Position numbers and translations under genes: made by a program. Positions 17,403-32,100 of a DNA stretch of 64,000 bases are shown here, piece by piece; the stretch's first letter is position 1, and every line of letters begins with the position of its first letter. The DNA comes from Siphonodentalium dalli. Lineage: Eukaryota > Mollusca > Scaphopoda > Gadilida > Siphonodentaliidae. The notes beneath the pieces were generated by a model that had not been told where the DNA came from, searched no databases, and worked only from the letters and a program-made list of their open reading frames with translations. Location: NCBI GenBank assembly GCA_032622095.1, contig CP136061.1, forward strand, positions 1,238,001 through 1,302,000, given 5' to 3'.

Positions 17403-18960
17403 GTATACAGTAAATACAGGTATACAGTAAATACACGTATACAGCAAATACAGGTATACAGTAAATACAAGTATACAGTAAATACAAGTATACAGTAAAT
17501 ACAGGTATACAGTAAATACAAGTATACAGTAAATACAAGTATACAGCAAATACAAGTATACAGTAAATACACGTATACAGTAAATACACGTATACAGTAA
17601 ATACAAGTATACAGCAAATACACGTATACAGTAAATACACGTATACAGCAAATACAAGTATACAGTAAATACAAGTATACAGTAAATACAAGTATACAGT
17701 AAATACAAGTATACAGCAAATACAAGTATACAGCAAATACAAGTATACAGTAAATACACGTATACAGTAAATACATGTATACAGTAAATACATGTATACA
17801 GTAAATACAAGTATACAGTAAATACAAGTATACAGTAAATACATGTATACAGTAAATACATGTATACAGTAAATACAAGTATACAGTAAATACAAGTATA
17901 CAGCAAATACAAGTATACAGTAAATACAAGTATACAGTAAATACAAGTATACAGCAAATACAAGTATACAGTAAATACAAGTATACAGTAAATACAGGTA
18001 TACAGTAAATACAAGTATACAGTAAATACACGTATACAGCAAATACAGGTATACAGTAAATACAAGTATACAGTAAATACAGGTATACAGTAAATACAGG
18101 TATACAGTAAATACAAGTATACAGTAAATACAGGTATACAGTAAATACAAGTATACAGTAAATACAAGTATACAGTAAATACAAGTATACAGTAAATACA
18201 AGTATACAGTAAATACAGGTATACAGTAAATACAAGTATACAGTAAATACAAGTATACAGTAAATACAAGTATACAGTAAATACAGGTATACAGTAAATA
18301 CAAGTATACAGTAAATACAAGTATACAGTAAATACAGGTATACAGTAAATACAGGTATACAGTAAATACAGGTATACAGTAAATACAGGTATACAGTAAA
18401 TACAGGTATACAGTAAATACAAGTATACAGTAAATACAGGCATACAGTAAATACAGGTATACAGTAAATACAAGTATACAGCAAATACAGGTATACAGTA
18501 AATACAGGTATACAGTAAATACAGGTATACAGTAAATACACGTATACAGCAAATACAGGTATACAGTAAATACACGTATACAGCAAATACAAGTATACAG
18601 TAAATACAAGTATACAGTAAATACAGGTATACAGTAAATACACGTATACAGCAAATACAAGTATACAGTAAATACAAGTATACAGTAAATACACGTATAC
18701 AGCAAATACAGGTATACAGTAAATACAAGTATACAGTAAATACAGGTATACAGTAAATACAAGTATACAGTAAATACAGGTATACAGTAAATACAAGTAT
18801 ACAGTAAATACACGTATACAGCAAATACACGTATACAGTAAATACAGGTATACAGCAAATACACGTATACAGTAAATACAGGTATACAGTAAATACAGGT
18901 ATACAGCAAATACAGGTATACAGTAAATACAGGTATACAGTAAATACAGGTATACAGTAA
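17403..18960. repeat. Block A, copy 1 (about 1.56 kb)
   Basis: This block matches 19443-21001 at an offset of 2,040 bp (120 monomers), becoming 2,041 bp after a 1-bp insertion in the second copy. It contains several T11 monomers and a GGCATAC unit near 18440. One monomer near 18890 differs between copies. A third, rearranged copy lies at about 24.3-25.84 kb. Edges are set where the variant order stops matching. Confidence 0.88.
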
Positions 18961-19430
18961 ATACAGGTATACAGCAAATACAAGTATACAGTAAATACAA
19001 GTATACAGCAAATACAAGTATACAGTAAATACAAGTATACAGCAAATACAAGTATACAGTAAATACAGGTATACAGCAAATACACGTATACAGTACATAC
19101 AGGTATACAGCAAATACAGGTATACAGCAAATACAGGTATACAGCAAATACAGGTATACAGTAAATACAGGTATACAGCAAATACACGTATACAGTAAAT
19201 ACAGGTATACAGTAAATACAGGTATACAGTAAATACACGTATACAGTAAATACAGGTATACAGTAAATACAGGTATACAGCAAATACACGTATACAGTAA
19301 ATACAGGTATACAGTAAATACAGACATACAGTAAATACAGGTATACAGCAAATACAGGTATACAGTAAATACAGGTATACAGTAAATACACGTATACAGT
19401 AAATACAGGTATACAGTAAATACAGGTATA
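18680..19430. repeat. Overlapping duplicated block C, copy 1
   Basis: This segment matches about 21146-21896 at an offset of 2,466 bp (145 monomers plus the 1-bp insertion at 20647). Anchors are the rare AGTACATAC unit (C at 19096, partner 21562) and the ACAGACATAC unit (19321, partner 21787). It overlaps the end of block A copy 1, so successive duplications used different breakpoints. Confidence 0.85.
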
Positions 19431-19442
19431 CAGTAAATACAC

Positions 19443-21001
19443 GTATACAGTAAATACAGGTATACAGTAAATACACGTATACAGCAAATACAGGTATACA
19501 GTAAATACAAGTATACAGTAAATACAAGTATACAGTAAATACAGGTATACAGTAAATACAAGTATACAGTAAATACAAGTATACAGCAAATACAAGTATA
19601 CAGTAAATACACGTATACAGTAAATACACGTATACAGTAAATACAAGTATACAGCAAATACACGTATACAGTAAATACACGTATACAGCAAATACAAGTA
19701 TACAGTAAATACAAGTATACAGTAAATACAAGTATACAGTAAATACAAGTATACAGCAAATACAAGTATACAGCAAATACAAGTATACAGTAAATACACG
19801 TATACAGTAAATACATGTATACAGTAAATACATGTATACAGTAAATACAAGTATACAGTAAATACAAGTATACAGTAAATACATGTATACAGTAAATACA
19901 TGTATACAGTAAATACAAGTATACAGTAAATACAAGTATACAGCAAATACAAGTATACAGTAAATACAAGTATACAGTAAATACAAGTATACAGCAAATA
20001 CAAGTATACAGTAAATACAAGTATACAGTAAATACAGGTATACAGTAAATACAAGTATACAGTAAATACACGTATACAGCAAATACAGGTATACAGTAAA
20101 TACAAGTATACAGTAAATACAGGTATACAGTAAATACAGGTATACAGTAAATACAAGTATACAGTAAATACAGGTATACAGTAAATACAAGTATACAGTA
20201 AATACAAGTATACAGTAAATACAAGTATACAGTAAATACAAGTATACAGTAAATACAGGTATACAGTAAATACAAGTATACAGTAAATACAAGTATACAG
20301 TAAATACAAGTATACAGTAAATACAGGTATACAGTAAATACAAGTATACAGTAAATACAAGTATACAGTAAATACAGGTATACAGTAAATACAGGTATAC
20401 AGTAAATACAGGTATACAGTAAATACAGGTATACAGTAAATACAGGTATACAGTAAATACAAGTATACAGTAAATACAGGCATACAGTAAATACAGGTAT
20501 ACAGTAAATACAAGTATACAGCAAATACAGGTATACAGTAAATACAGGTATACAGTAAATACAGGTATACAGTAAATACACGTATACAGCAAATACAGGT
20601 ATACAGTAAATACACGTATACAGCAAATACAAGTATACAGTAAATAACAAGTATACAGTAAATACAGGTATACAGTAAATACACGTATACAGCAAATACA
20701 AGTATACAGTAAATACAAGTATACAGTAAATACACGTATACAGCAAATACAGGTATACAGTAAATACAAGTATACAGTAAATACAGGTATACAGTAAATA
20801 CAAGTATACAGTAAATACAGGTATACAGTAAATACAAGTATACAGTAAATACACGTATACAGCAAATACACGTATACAGTAAATACAGGTATACAGCAAA
20901 TACACGTATACAGTAAATACAGGTATACAGCAAATACAGGTATACAGCAAATACAGGTATACAGTAAATACAGGTATACAGTAAATACAGGTATACAGTA
21001 A
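19443..21001. repeat. Block A, copy 2, with a private 1-bp insertion
   Basis: This is the second copy of block A. It is nearly identical to 17403-18960 but has one extra A in the monomer at 20639-20656. Copy 1 lacks that base, as does the related block at 24.3-25.84 kb, so the insertion followed the duplication. The GGCATAC unit is present near 20480, matching the one near 18440. Confidence 0.88.
20639..20656. repeat. 18-bp monomer with a 1-bp insertion
   Basis: This unit reads AGTAAATAACAAGTATAC, with one extra A at 20646-20647. It shifts the array phase from 1 to 2 modulo 17 and the reading frame of any open frame across it. It is one of only two non-17-bp monomers I found, and it is absent from the paralogous copies near 18.6 kb and 24.9 kb. 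Confidence 0.95.
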
Positions 21002-21145
21002 ATACAGGTATACAGCAAATACAGGTATACAGCAAATACAGGTATACAGCAAATACAAGTATACAGTAAATACAAGTATACAGTAAATACACGTATACAG
21101 CAAATACAGGTATACAGTAAATACAAGTATACAGTAAATACAGGT

Positions 21146-21896
21146 ATACAGTAAATACACGTATACAGCAAATACAGGTATACAGTAAATACAAGTATAC
21201 AGTAAATACAGGTATACAGTAAATACAAGTATACAGTAAATACAGGTATACAGTAAATACAAGTATACAGTAAATACACGTATACAGCAAATACACGTAT
21301 ACAGTAAATACAGGTATACAGCAAATACACGTATACAGTAAATACAGGTATACAGTAAATACAGGTATACAGCAAATACAGGTATACAGTAAATACAGGT
21401 ATACAGTAAATACAGGTATACAGTAAATACAGGTATACAGCAAATACAAGTATACAGTAAATACAAGTATACAGCAAATACAAGTATACAGTAAATACAA
21501 GTATACAGCAAATACAAGTATACAGTAAATACAGGTATACAGCAAATACACGTATACAGTACATACAGGTATACAGCAAATACAGGTATACAGCAAATAC
21601 AGGTATACAGCAAATACAGGTATACAGTAAATACAGGTATACAGCAAATACACGTATACAGTAAATACAGGTATACAGTAAATACAGGTATACAGTAAAT
21701 ACACGTATACAGTAAATACAGGTATACAGTAAATACAGGTATACAGCAAATACACGTATACAGTAAATACAGGTATACAGTAAATACAGACATACAGTAA
21801 ATACAGGTATACAGCAAATACAGGTATACAGTAAATACAGGTATACAGTAAATACACGTATACAGTAAATACAGGTATACAGTAAATACAGGTATA
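21146..21896. repeat. Block C, copy 2
   Basis: This is the partner of 18680-19430, carrying the same AGTACATAC and ACAGACATAC marker monomers. The AGTACATAC marker also recurs at 25795, exactly 4,233 bp (249 monomers) downstream, linking this block to the third copy at about 24.3-25.84 kb. Confidence 0.85.
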
Positions 21897-22500
21897 CAGT
21901 AAATACAGGTATACAGTAAATACACGTATACAGTAAATACAGGTATACAGTAAATACAGGTATACAGCAAATACACGTATACAGTAAATACAGGTATACA
22001 GTAAATACAGACATACAGTAAATACAGGTATACAGTAAATACACGTATACAGTAAATACAGGTATACAGTAAATACACGTATACAGTAAATACAGACATA
22101 CAGTAAATACAGGTATACAGTAAATACACGTATACAGTAAATACAGACATACAGTAAATACACGTATACAGTAAATACAGACATACAGTAAATACAGGTA
22201 TACAGTAAATACAGGTATACAGTAAATACACGTATACAGTAAATACAGGTATACAGTAAATACACGTATACAGTAAATACAGGTATACAGTAAATACAGG
22301 TATACAGTAAATACAGACATACAGTAAATACAGGTATACAGTAAATACAGACATACAGTAAATACACGTATACAGTAAATACACGTATACAGTAAATACA
22401 GGTATACAGTAAATACAGGTATACAGTAAATACAGGTATACAGCAAATACACGTATACAGTAAATACAGGTATACAGTAAATACAGACATACAGTAAATA
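21780..22500. repeat. Cluster of ACAGACATAC variant monomers
   Basis: A double change of GT to AC at positions 12-13 turns ACAGGTATAC into ACAGACATAC. At least eight monomers with it lie between about 21787 and 22490. Elsewhere it is rare (near 943, 1930 and 19321). The cluster falls in the part of this region that has no counterpart in the second copy of the surrounding duplication, which suggests separate local amplification. Confidence 0.8.
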
Positions 22501-24235
22501 CAGGTATACAGCAAATACAGGTATACAGTAAATACAGGTATACAGCAAATACACGTATACAGTAAATACAGGTATACAGTAAATACAGGTATACAGTAAA
22601 TACACGTATACAGTAAATACAAGTATACAGTGAATACAGGTATACAGCAAATACACGTATACAGTAAATACAAGTATACAGCAAATACACGTATACAGCA
22701 AATACAGGTATACAGTAAATACAGGTATACAGTAAATACAGGTATACAGCAAATACACGTATACAGTAAATACAAGTATACAGCAAATACACGTATACAG
22801 CAAATACAGGTATACAGTAAATACAAGTATACAGTAAATACAGGTATACAGCAGATACACGTATACAGTAAATACAAGTATACAGCAAATACACGTATAC
22901 AGCAAATACAGGTATGCAGTAAATACAGGTATACAGCAAATACAGGTATACAGTAAATACAGGTATACAGCAAATACAGGTATACAGTAAATACAGGTAT
23001 ACAGTAAATACAGGTATACAGTAAATACAGGTATACAGTAAATACAAGTATACAGTAAATACAAGTATACAGTAAATACAGGTATACAGTAAATACAGGT
23101 ATACAGTAAATACAGGTATACAGTAAATACAAGTATACAGTAAATACAAGTATACAGTAAATACAAGTATACAGTAAATACATGTATACAGTAAATACAG
23201 GCATACAGTAAATACAGGTATACGGTAAATACACGTATACAGTAAATACAAGTATACAGTAAATACACGTATACAGCAAATACAGGTATACAGTAAATAC
23301 ACGTATACAGTAAATACAAGTATACAGTAAATACACGTATACAGCAAATACAGGTATACAGTAAATACACGTATACAGTAAATACAGGTATACAGTAAAT
23401 ACACGTATACAGTAAATACAAGTATACAGCAAATACACGTATACAGTAAATACAAGTATACAGTAAATACAAGTATACAGTAAATACAGGTATACAGTAA
23501 ATACAAGTATACAGTAAATACAAGTATACAGTAAATACAAGTATACAGTAAATACAGGTATACAGCAAATACACGTATACAGTAAATACAAGTATACAGT
23601 AAATACACGTATACAGCAAATACAGGTATACAGTAAATACACGTATACAGTAAATACACGTATACAGTAAATACAAGTATACAGTAAATACAGGTATACA
23701 GCAAATACAGGTATACAGCAAATACACGTATACAGTAAATACAAGTATACAGCAAATACAGGTATACAGTAAATACAGGTATACAGTAAATACAGGTATA
23801 CAGCAAATACAGGTATACAGTAAATACAGGTATACAGTAAATACACGTATACAGTAAATACACGTATACAGTAAATACAAGTATACAGTAAATACAGGTA
23901 TACAGTAAATACACGTATACAGTAAATACAGGTATACAGTAAATACATGTATACAGTAAATACAGGTATACAGTAAATACACGTATACAGTAAATACACG
24001 TATACAGTAAATACAAGTATACAGTAAATACAGGTATACAGTAAATACACGTATACAGTAAATACACGTATACAGTAAATACAGGTATACAGTAAATACA
24101 GGTATACAGTAAATACACGTATACAGTAAATACACGTATACAGTAAATACAAGTATACAGTAAATACAGGTATACAGTAAATACACGTATACAGTAAATA
24201 CACGTATACAGTAAATACACGTATACAGTAAATAC
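22496..24235. repeat. Block B, copy 1 (about 1.74 kb)
   Basis: This block matches 25845-27584 at an offset of 3,349 bp (197 monomers). Anchors are AGTGAATAC at 22632 (partner 25981), CAGCAGATAC near 22854 (partner near 26203), a GTATGCAG unit near 22915 (partner near 26264) and the TACGGTAAAT unit at 23224 (partner 26573). The plus strand opens a 108-codon frame at 22630-22956 because position-3 T-to-C changes remove TAA stops; it has no coding features. Confidence 0.9.
23173..23240. repeat. Four-monomer marker module, first of five copies
   Basis: Four consecutive monomers carry, in order, T11 (ACATGTAT), GGCATAC, a normal unit, and an A1-to-G unit (TACGGTAAAT). The same module recurs at 26522-26589, 28953-29020, 29667-29734 and 34053-34120, always a whole number of monomers apart (3349, 2431, 714 and 4386 bp steps). 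It is a reliable tag of shared descent. Confidence 0.88.
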
Positions 24236-24299
24236 AAGTATACAGTAAATACATGTATACAGTAAATACAAGTATACAGTAAATACAAGTATACAGCAA

Positions 24300-25844
24300 A
24301 TACAAGTATACAGTAAATACAAGTATACAGTAAATACAAGTATACAGTAAATACAAGTATACAGCAAATACAAGTATACAGTAAATACAAGTATACAGTA
24401 AATACAAGTATACAGCAAATACAAGTATACAGTAAATACAAGTATACAGTAAATACAGGTATACAGTAAATACAAGTATACAGTAAATACACGTATACAG
24501 CAAATACAGGTATACAGTAAATACAAGTATACAGTAAATACAGGTATACAGTAAATACAGGTATACAGTAAATACAAGTATACAGTAAATACAGGTATAC
24601 AGTAAATACAAGTATACAGTAAATACAAGTATACAGTAAATACAAGTATACAGTAAATACAAGTATACAGTAAATACAGGTATACAGTAAATACAAGTAT
24701 ACAGTAAATACAAGTATACAGTAAATACAGGTATACAGTAAATACACGTATACAGCAAATACAGGTATACAGTAAATACAGGTATACAGTAAATACAGGT
24801 ATACAGTAAATACACGTATACAGCAAATACAGGTATACAGTAAATACACGTATACAGCAAATACAAGTATACAGTAAATACAAGTATACAGTAAATACAC
24901 GTATACAGCAAATACAGGTATACAGTAAATACAAGTATACAGTAAATACAGGTATACAGTAAATACACGTATACAGCAAATACAGGTATACAGTAAATAC
25001 AAGTATACAGTAAATACAGGTATACAGTAAATACAAGTATACAGTAAATACAGGTATACAGTAAATACAAGTATACAGTAAATACACGTATACAGCAAAT
25101 ACACGTATACAGTAAATACAGGTATACAGCAAATACACGTATACAGTAAATACAGGTATACAGCAAATACAGGTATACAGCAAATACAGGTATACAGTAA
25201 ATACAGGTATACAGTAAATACAGGTATACAGTAAATACAGGTATACAGCAAATACAGGTATACAGCAAATACAGGTATACAGCAAATACAAGTATACAGT
25301 AAATACAAGTATACAGTAAATACACGTATACAGCAAATACAGGTATACAGTAAATACAAGTATACAGTAAATACAGGTATACAGTAAATACACGTATACA
25401 GCAAATACAGGTATACAGTAAATACAAGTATACAGTAAATACAGGTATACAGTAAATACAAGTATACAGTAAATACAGGTATACAGTAAATACAAGTATA
25501 CAGTAAATACACGTATACAGCAAATACACGTATACAGTAAATACAGGTATACAGCAAATACACGTATACAGTAAATACAGGTATACAGTAAATACAGGTA
25601 TACAGCAAATACAGGTATACAGTAAATACAGGTATACAGTAAATACAGGTATACAGTAAATACAGGTATACAGCAAATACAAGTATACAGTAAATACAAG
25701 TATACAGCAAATACAAGTATACAGTAAATACAAGTATACAGCAAATACAAGTATACAGTAAATACAGGTATACAGCAAATACACGTATACAGTACATACA
25801 GGTATACAGCAAATACAGGTATACAGCAAATACAGGTATACAGT
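24300..25844. repeat. Third, rearranged copy of block A
   Basis: The variant order follows 19.9-21.6 kb. The offset is 260 monomers plus 1 bp at the left (C at 19995 with 24416) and 249 monomers at the right (marker 21562 with 25795), so about 11 monomers were gained or lost in between. The unit matching the 1-bp insertion at 20647 is normal here. Confidence 0.75.
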
Positions 25845-27584
25845 AAATACAGGTATACAGCAAATACAGGTATACAGTAAATACAGGTATACAGCAAATA
25901 CACGTATACAGTAAATACAGGTATACAGTAAATACAGGTATACAGTAAATACACGTATACAGTAAATACAAGTATACAGTGAATACAGGTATACAGCAAA
26001 TACACGTATACAGTAAATACAAGTATACAGCAAATACACGTATACAGCAAATACAGGTATACAGTAAATACAGGTATACAGTAAATACAGGTATACAGCA
26101 AATACACGTATACAGTAAATACAAGTATACAGCAAATACACGTATACAGCAAATACAGGTATACAGTAAATACAAGTATACAGTAAATACAGGTATACAG
26201 CAGATACACGTATACAGTAAATACAAGTATACAGCAAATACACGTATACAGCAAATACAGGTATGCAGTAAATACAGGTATACAGTAAATACACGTATAC
26301 AGTAAATACAGGTATACAGCAAATACAGGTATACAGTAAATACAGGTATACAGTAAATACAGGTATACAGTAAATACAGGTATACAGTAAATACAAGTAT
26401 ACAGTAAATACAAGTATACAGTAAATACAGGTATACAGTAAATACAGGTATACAGTAAATACAGGTATACAGTAAATACAAGTATACAGTAAATACAAGT
26501 ATACAGTAAATACAAGTATACAGTAAATACATGTATACAGTAAATACAGGCATACAGTAAATACAGGTATACGGTAAATACACGTATACAGTAAATACAA
26601 GTATACAGTAAATACACGTATACAGCAAATACAGGTATACAGTAAATACACGTATACAGTAAATACAAGTATACAGTAAATACACGTATACAGCAAATAC
26701 AGGTATACAGTAAATACACGTATACAGTAAATACAGGTATACAGTAAATACACGTATACAGTAAATACAAGTATACAGCAAATACACGTATACAGTAAAT
26801 ACAAGTATACAGTAAATACAAGTATACAGTAAATACAGGTATACAGTAAATACAAGTATACAGTAAATACAAGTATACAGTAAATACAAGTATACAGTAA
26901 ATACAGGTATACAGCAAATACACGTATACAGTAAATACAAGTATACAGTAAATACACGTATACAGCAAATACAGGTATACAGTAAATACACGTATACAGT
27001 AAATACACGTATACAGTAAATACAAGTATACAGTAAATACAGGTATACAGCAAATACAGGTATACAGCAAATACAGGTATACAGTAAATACAAGTATACA
27101 GCAAATACAGGTATACAGTAAATACAGGTATACAGTAAATACAGGTATACAGCAAATACAGGTATACAGTAAATACAGGTATACAGTAAATACACGTATA
27201 CAGTAAATACACGTATACAGTAAATACAAGTATACAGTAAATACAGGTATACAGTAAATACACGTATACAGTAAATACAGGTATACAGTAAATACATGTA
27301 TACAGTAAATACAGGTATACAGTAAATACACGTATACAGTAAATACACGTATACAGTAAATACAAGTATACAGTAAATACAGGTATACAGTAAATACACG
27401 TATACAGTAAATACACGTATACAGTAAATACAGGTATACAGTAAATACAGGTATACAGTAAATACACGTATACAGTAAATACACGTATACAGTAAATACA
27501 AGTATACAGTAAATACAGGTATACAGTAAATACACGTATACAGTAAATACACGTATACAGTAAATACACGTATACAGTAAATAC
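25845..27584. repeat. Block B, copy 2
   Basis: This is the second copy of 22496-24235 with the same private markers in the same order. The two B copies are separated by a segment (24236-25844) related to block A. This gives the order A, A, C, B, A-like, B across 17.4-27.6 kb. The offset A to A-like is 4,233 bp at the right-hand marker and B to B is 3,349 bp, so 884 bp (52 monomers) differ between the two composite copies. Confidence 0.9.
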
Positions 27585-29184
27585 ATGTATACAGTAAATA
27601 CAGGTATACAGTAAATACAAGTATACAGTAAATACACGTATACAGTAAATACAAGTATACAGTAAATACAAGTATACAGTAACTACACGTATACAGTAAA
27701 TACAAGTATACAGTAAATACACGTATACAGTAAATACACGTATACAGTAAATACAGGTATACAGTAAATACAGGTATACAGTAAATACACGTATACAGTA
27801 AATACACGTATACAGTAAACACAAGTATACAGTAAATACAGGTATACAGTAAATACACGTATACAGTAAATACACGTATACAGTAAATACAGGTATACAG
27901 TAAATACAGGTATACAGTAAATACACGTATACAGTAAATACAGGTATACAGTAAATACAGGTATACAGTAAATACAAGTATACAGTAAATACACGTATAC
28001 AGTAAATACAAGTATACAGTAAATACAAGTATACAGTAAATACACGTATACAGTAAATACAAGTATACAGTAAATACAGGTATACAGTAAATACACGTAT
28101 ACAGTAAATACAAGTATACAGTAAATACAGGTATACAGTAAATACACGTATACAGTAAATACAAGTATACAGTAAATACAGGTATACAGTAAATACACGT
28201 ATACAGTAAATACACGTATACAGTAAATACAGGTATACAGTAAATACAGGTATACAGTAAATACACGTATACAGTAAATACACGTATACAGTAAATACAA
28301 GTATACAGTAAATACAGGTATACAGTAAATACACGTATACAGTAAATACACGTATACAGTAAATACACGTATACAGTAAATACAAGTATACAGTAAATAC
28401 AGGTATACAGTAAATACACGTATACAGTAAATACACGTATACAGTAAATACAAGTATACAGTAAATACACGTATACAGCAAATACAGGTATACAGTAAAT
28501 ACACGTATACAGCAAATACAAGTATACAGTAAATACAAGTATACAGTAAATACACGTATACAGCAAATACAGGTATACAGTAAATACAAGTATACAGTAA
28601 ATACAGGTATACAGTAAATACACGTATACAGCAAATACAGGTATACAGTAAATACAAGTATACAGTAAATACAGGTATACAGTAAATACAAGTATACAGT
28701 AAATACAGGTATACAGTAAATACAAGTATACAGTAAATACACGTATACAGCAAATACACGTATACAGTAAATACAGGTATACAGCAAATACACGTATACA
28801 GTAAATACAGGTATACAGCAAATACAGGTATACAGTAAATACAGGTATACAGTAAATACAGGTATACAGTAAATACAGCTATACAGTAAATACAGGTATA
28901 CAGCAAATACAAGTATACAGTAAATACAAGTATACAGTAAATACAAGTATACAGTAAATACATGTATACAGTAAATACAGGCATACAGTAAATACAGGTA
29001 TACGGTAAATACACGTATACAGTAAATACAAGTATACAGTAAATACACGTATACAGCAAATACAGGTATACAGTAAATACACGTATACAGTAAATACAAG
29101 TATACAGTAAATACACGTATACAGCAAATACAGGTATACAGTAAATACACGTATACAGTAAATACAAGTATACAGCAAATACAC

Positions 29185-32100
29185 GTATACAGCAAATACA
29201 GGTATACAGTAAATACAGGTATACAGTAAATACAGGTATACAGCAAATACACGTATACAGTAAATACAAGTATACAGCAAATACACGTATACAGCAAATA
29301 CAGGTATACAGTAAATACAAGTATACAGTAAATACAGGTATACAGCAAATACACGTATACAGTAAATACAAGTATACAGCAAATACACGTATACAGCAAA
29401 TACAGGTATACAGTAAATACAGGTATACAGTAAATACACGTATACAGTAAATACAGGTATACAGCAAATACAGGTATACAGTAAATACAGGTATACAGTA
29501 AATACAGGTATACAGTAAATACAGGTATACAGTAAATACAAGTATACAGTAAATACAAGTATAGAGTAAATACAGGTATACAGTAAATACAGGTATACAG
29601 TAAATACAGGTATACAGTAAATACAAGTATACAGTAAATACAAGTATACAGTAAATACAAGTATACAGTAAATACATGTATACAGTAAATACAGGCATAC
29701 AGTAAATACAGGTATACGGTAAATACACGTATACAGTAAATACAAGTATACAGTAAATACACGTATACAGCAAATACAGGTATACAGTAAATACACGTAT
29801 ACAGTAAATACAAGTATACAGTAAATACACGTATACAGCAAATACAGGTATACAGTAAATACACGTATACAGTAAATACAGGTATACAGTAAATACACGT
29901 ATACAGTAAATACAAGTATACAGCAAATACACGTATACAGTAAATACAAGTATACAGTAAATACAAGTATACAGTAAATACAGGTATACAGTAAATACAA
30001 GTATACAGTAAATACAAGTATACAGTAAATACAAGTATACAGTAAATACAGGTATACAGCAAATACACGTATACAGTAAATACACGTATACAGCAAATAC
30101 AGATATACAGTAAATACACGTATACAGTAAATACACGTATACAGTAAATACAAGTATACAGTAAATACAGGTATACAGTAAATACAAGTATACAGCAAAT
30201 ACACGTATACAGTAAATACAAGTATACAGCAAATACAGGTATACAGTAAATACAGGTATACAGTAAATACAGGTATACAGCAAATACAGGTATACAGTAA
30301 ATACAGGTATACAGTAAATACACGTATACAGTAAATACACGTATACAGTAAATACAAGTATACAGCAAATACAGGTATACAGTAAATACACGTATACAGT
30401 AAATACAGGTATACAGTAAATACATGTATACAGTAAATACAGGTATACAGTAAATACACGTATACAGTAAATACACGTATACAGTAAATACAAGTATACA
30501 GTAAATACAGGTATACAGTAAATACACGTATACAGTAAATACAGGTATACAGTAAATACAGGTATACAGTAAATACAGGTATACAGTAACTACACGTATA
30601 CAGTAAATACACGTATACAGTAAATACAAGTATACAGTAAATACAGGTATACAGTAAATACACGTATACAGTAAATACACGTATACAGTAAATACACGTA
30701 TACAGTAAATACAGGTATACAGTAAATACAGGTATACAGTAAATACAAGTATACAGTAAATACACGTATACAGTAAATACAAGTATACAGTAAATACAAG
30801 TATACAGTAAATACACGTATACAGTAAATACAAGTATACAGTAAATACACGTATACAGTAAATACACGTATACAGTAAATACAGGTATACAGTAAATACA
30901 GGTATACAGTAAATACACGTATACAGTAAATACACGTATACAGTAAATACAAGTATACAGTAAATACAGGTATACAGTAAATACACGTATACAGTAAATA
31001 CACGTATACAGTAAATACAGGTATACAGTAAATACAGGTATACAGTAAATACACGTATACAGTAAATACAGGTATACAGTAAATACAGGTATACAGTAAA
31101 TACAAGTATACAGTAAATACACGTATACAGTAAATACAAGTATACAGTAAATACAAGTATACAGTAAATACACGTATACAGTAAATACAAGTATACAGTA
31201 AATACAGGTATACAGTAAATACACGTATACAGTAAATACAAGTATACAGTAAATACAGGTATACAGTAAATACAAGTATACAGTAAATACAGGTATACAG
31301 TAAATACACGTATACAGTAAATACACGTATACAGTAAATACAGGTATACAGTAAATACAGGTATACAGTAAATACACGTATACAGTAAATACACGTATGC
31401 AGTAAATACACGTATACAGTAAATACAAGTATACAGTAAATACAGGTATACAGTAAATACACGTATACAGTAAATACACGTATACAGTAAATACACGTAT
31501 ACAGTAAATACAAGTATACAGTAAATACAGGTATACAGTAAATACACGTATACAGTAAATACACGTATACAGTAAATACAAGTATACAGTAAATACAAGT
31601 ATACAGTAAATACAGGTATACAGCAAATACACGTATACAGTAAATACAAGTATACAGTAAATACACGTATACAGCAAATACAGGTATACAGTAAATACAC
31701 GTATACAGTAAATACAGGTATACAGTAAATACAAGTATACAGTAAATACAGGTATACAGCAAATACAGGTATACAGCAAATACACGTATACAGTAAATAC
31801 AGGTATACAGTAAATACAGGTATACAGCAAATACAGGTATACAGTAAATACAGGTATACAGTAAATACAGGTATACAGTAAATACAGGTATACAGTAAAT
31901 ACAGGTATACAGTAAATACACGTATACAGTAAATACACGTATACAGTAAATACAGGTATACAGTAAATACAAGTATACAGTAAATACACGTATACAGTAA
32001 ATACAGGTATACAGCAAATACACGTATACAGTAAATACAAGTATACAGCAAATACAGGTATACAGTAAATACAGGTATACAGTAAATACACGTATACAGT

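Noticed and set aside
22630-22956. A 108-codon plus-strand frame starting with GTG, repeated at 25979-26305
   Set aside because: The GTG comes from one A-to-G change in a monomer, and the frame is open only because C3 units at the right spacing remove the usual TAA. Both copies are explained by the 3,349-bp duplication. The translation is a low-complexity repeat.
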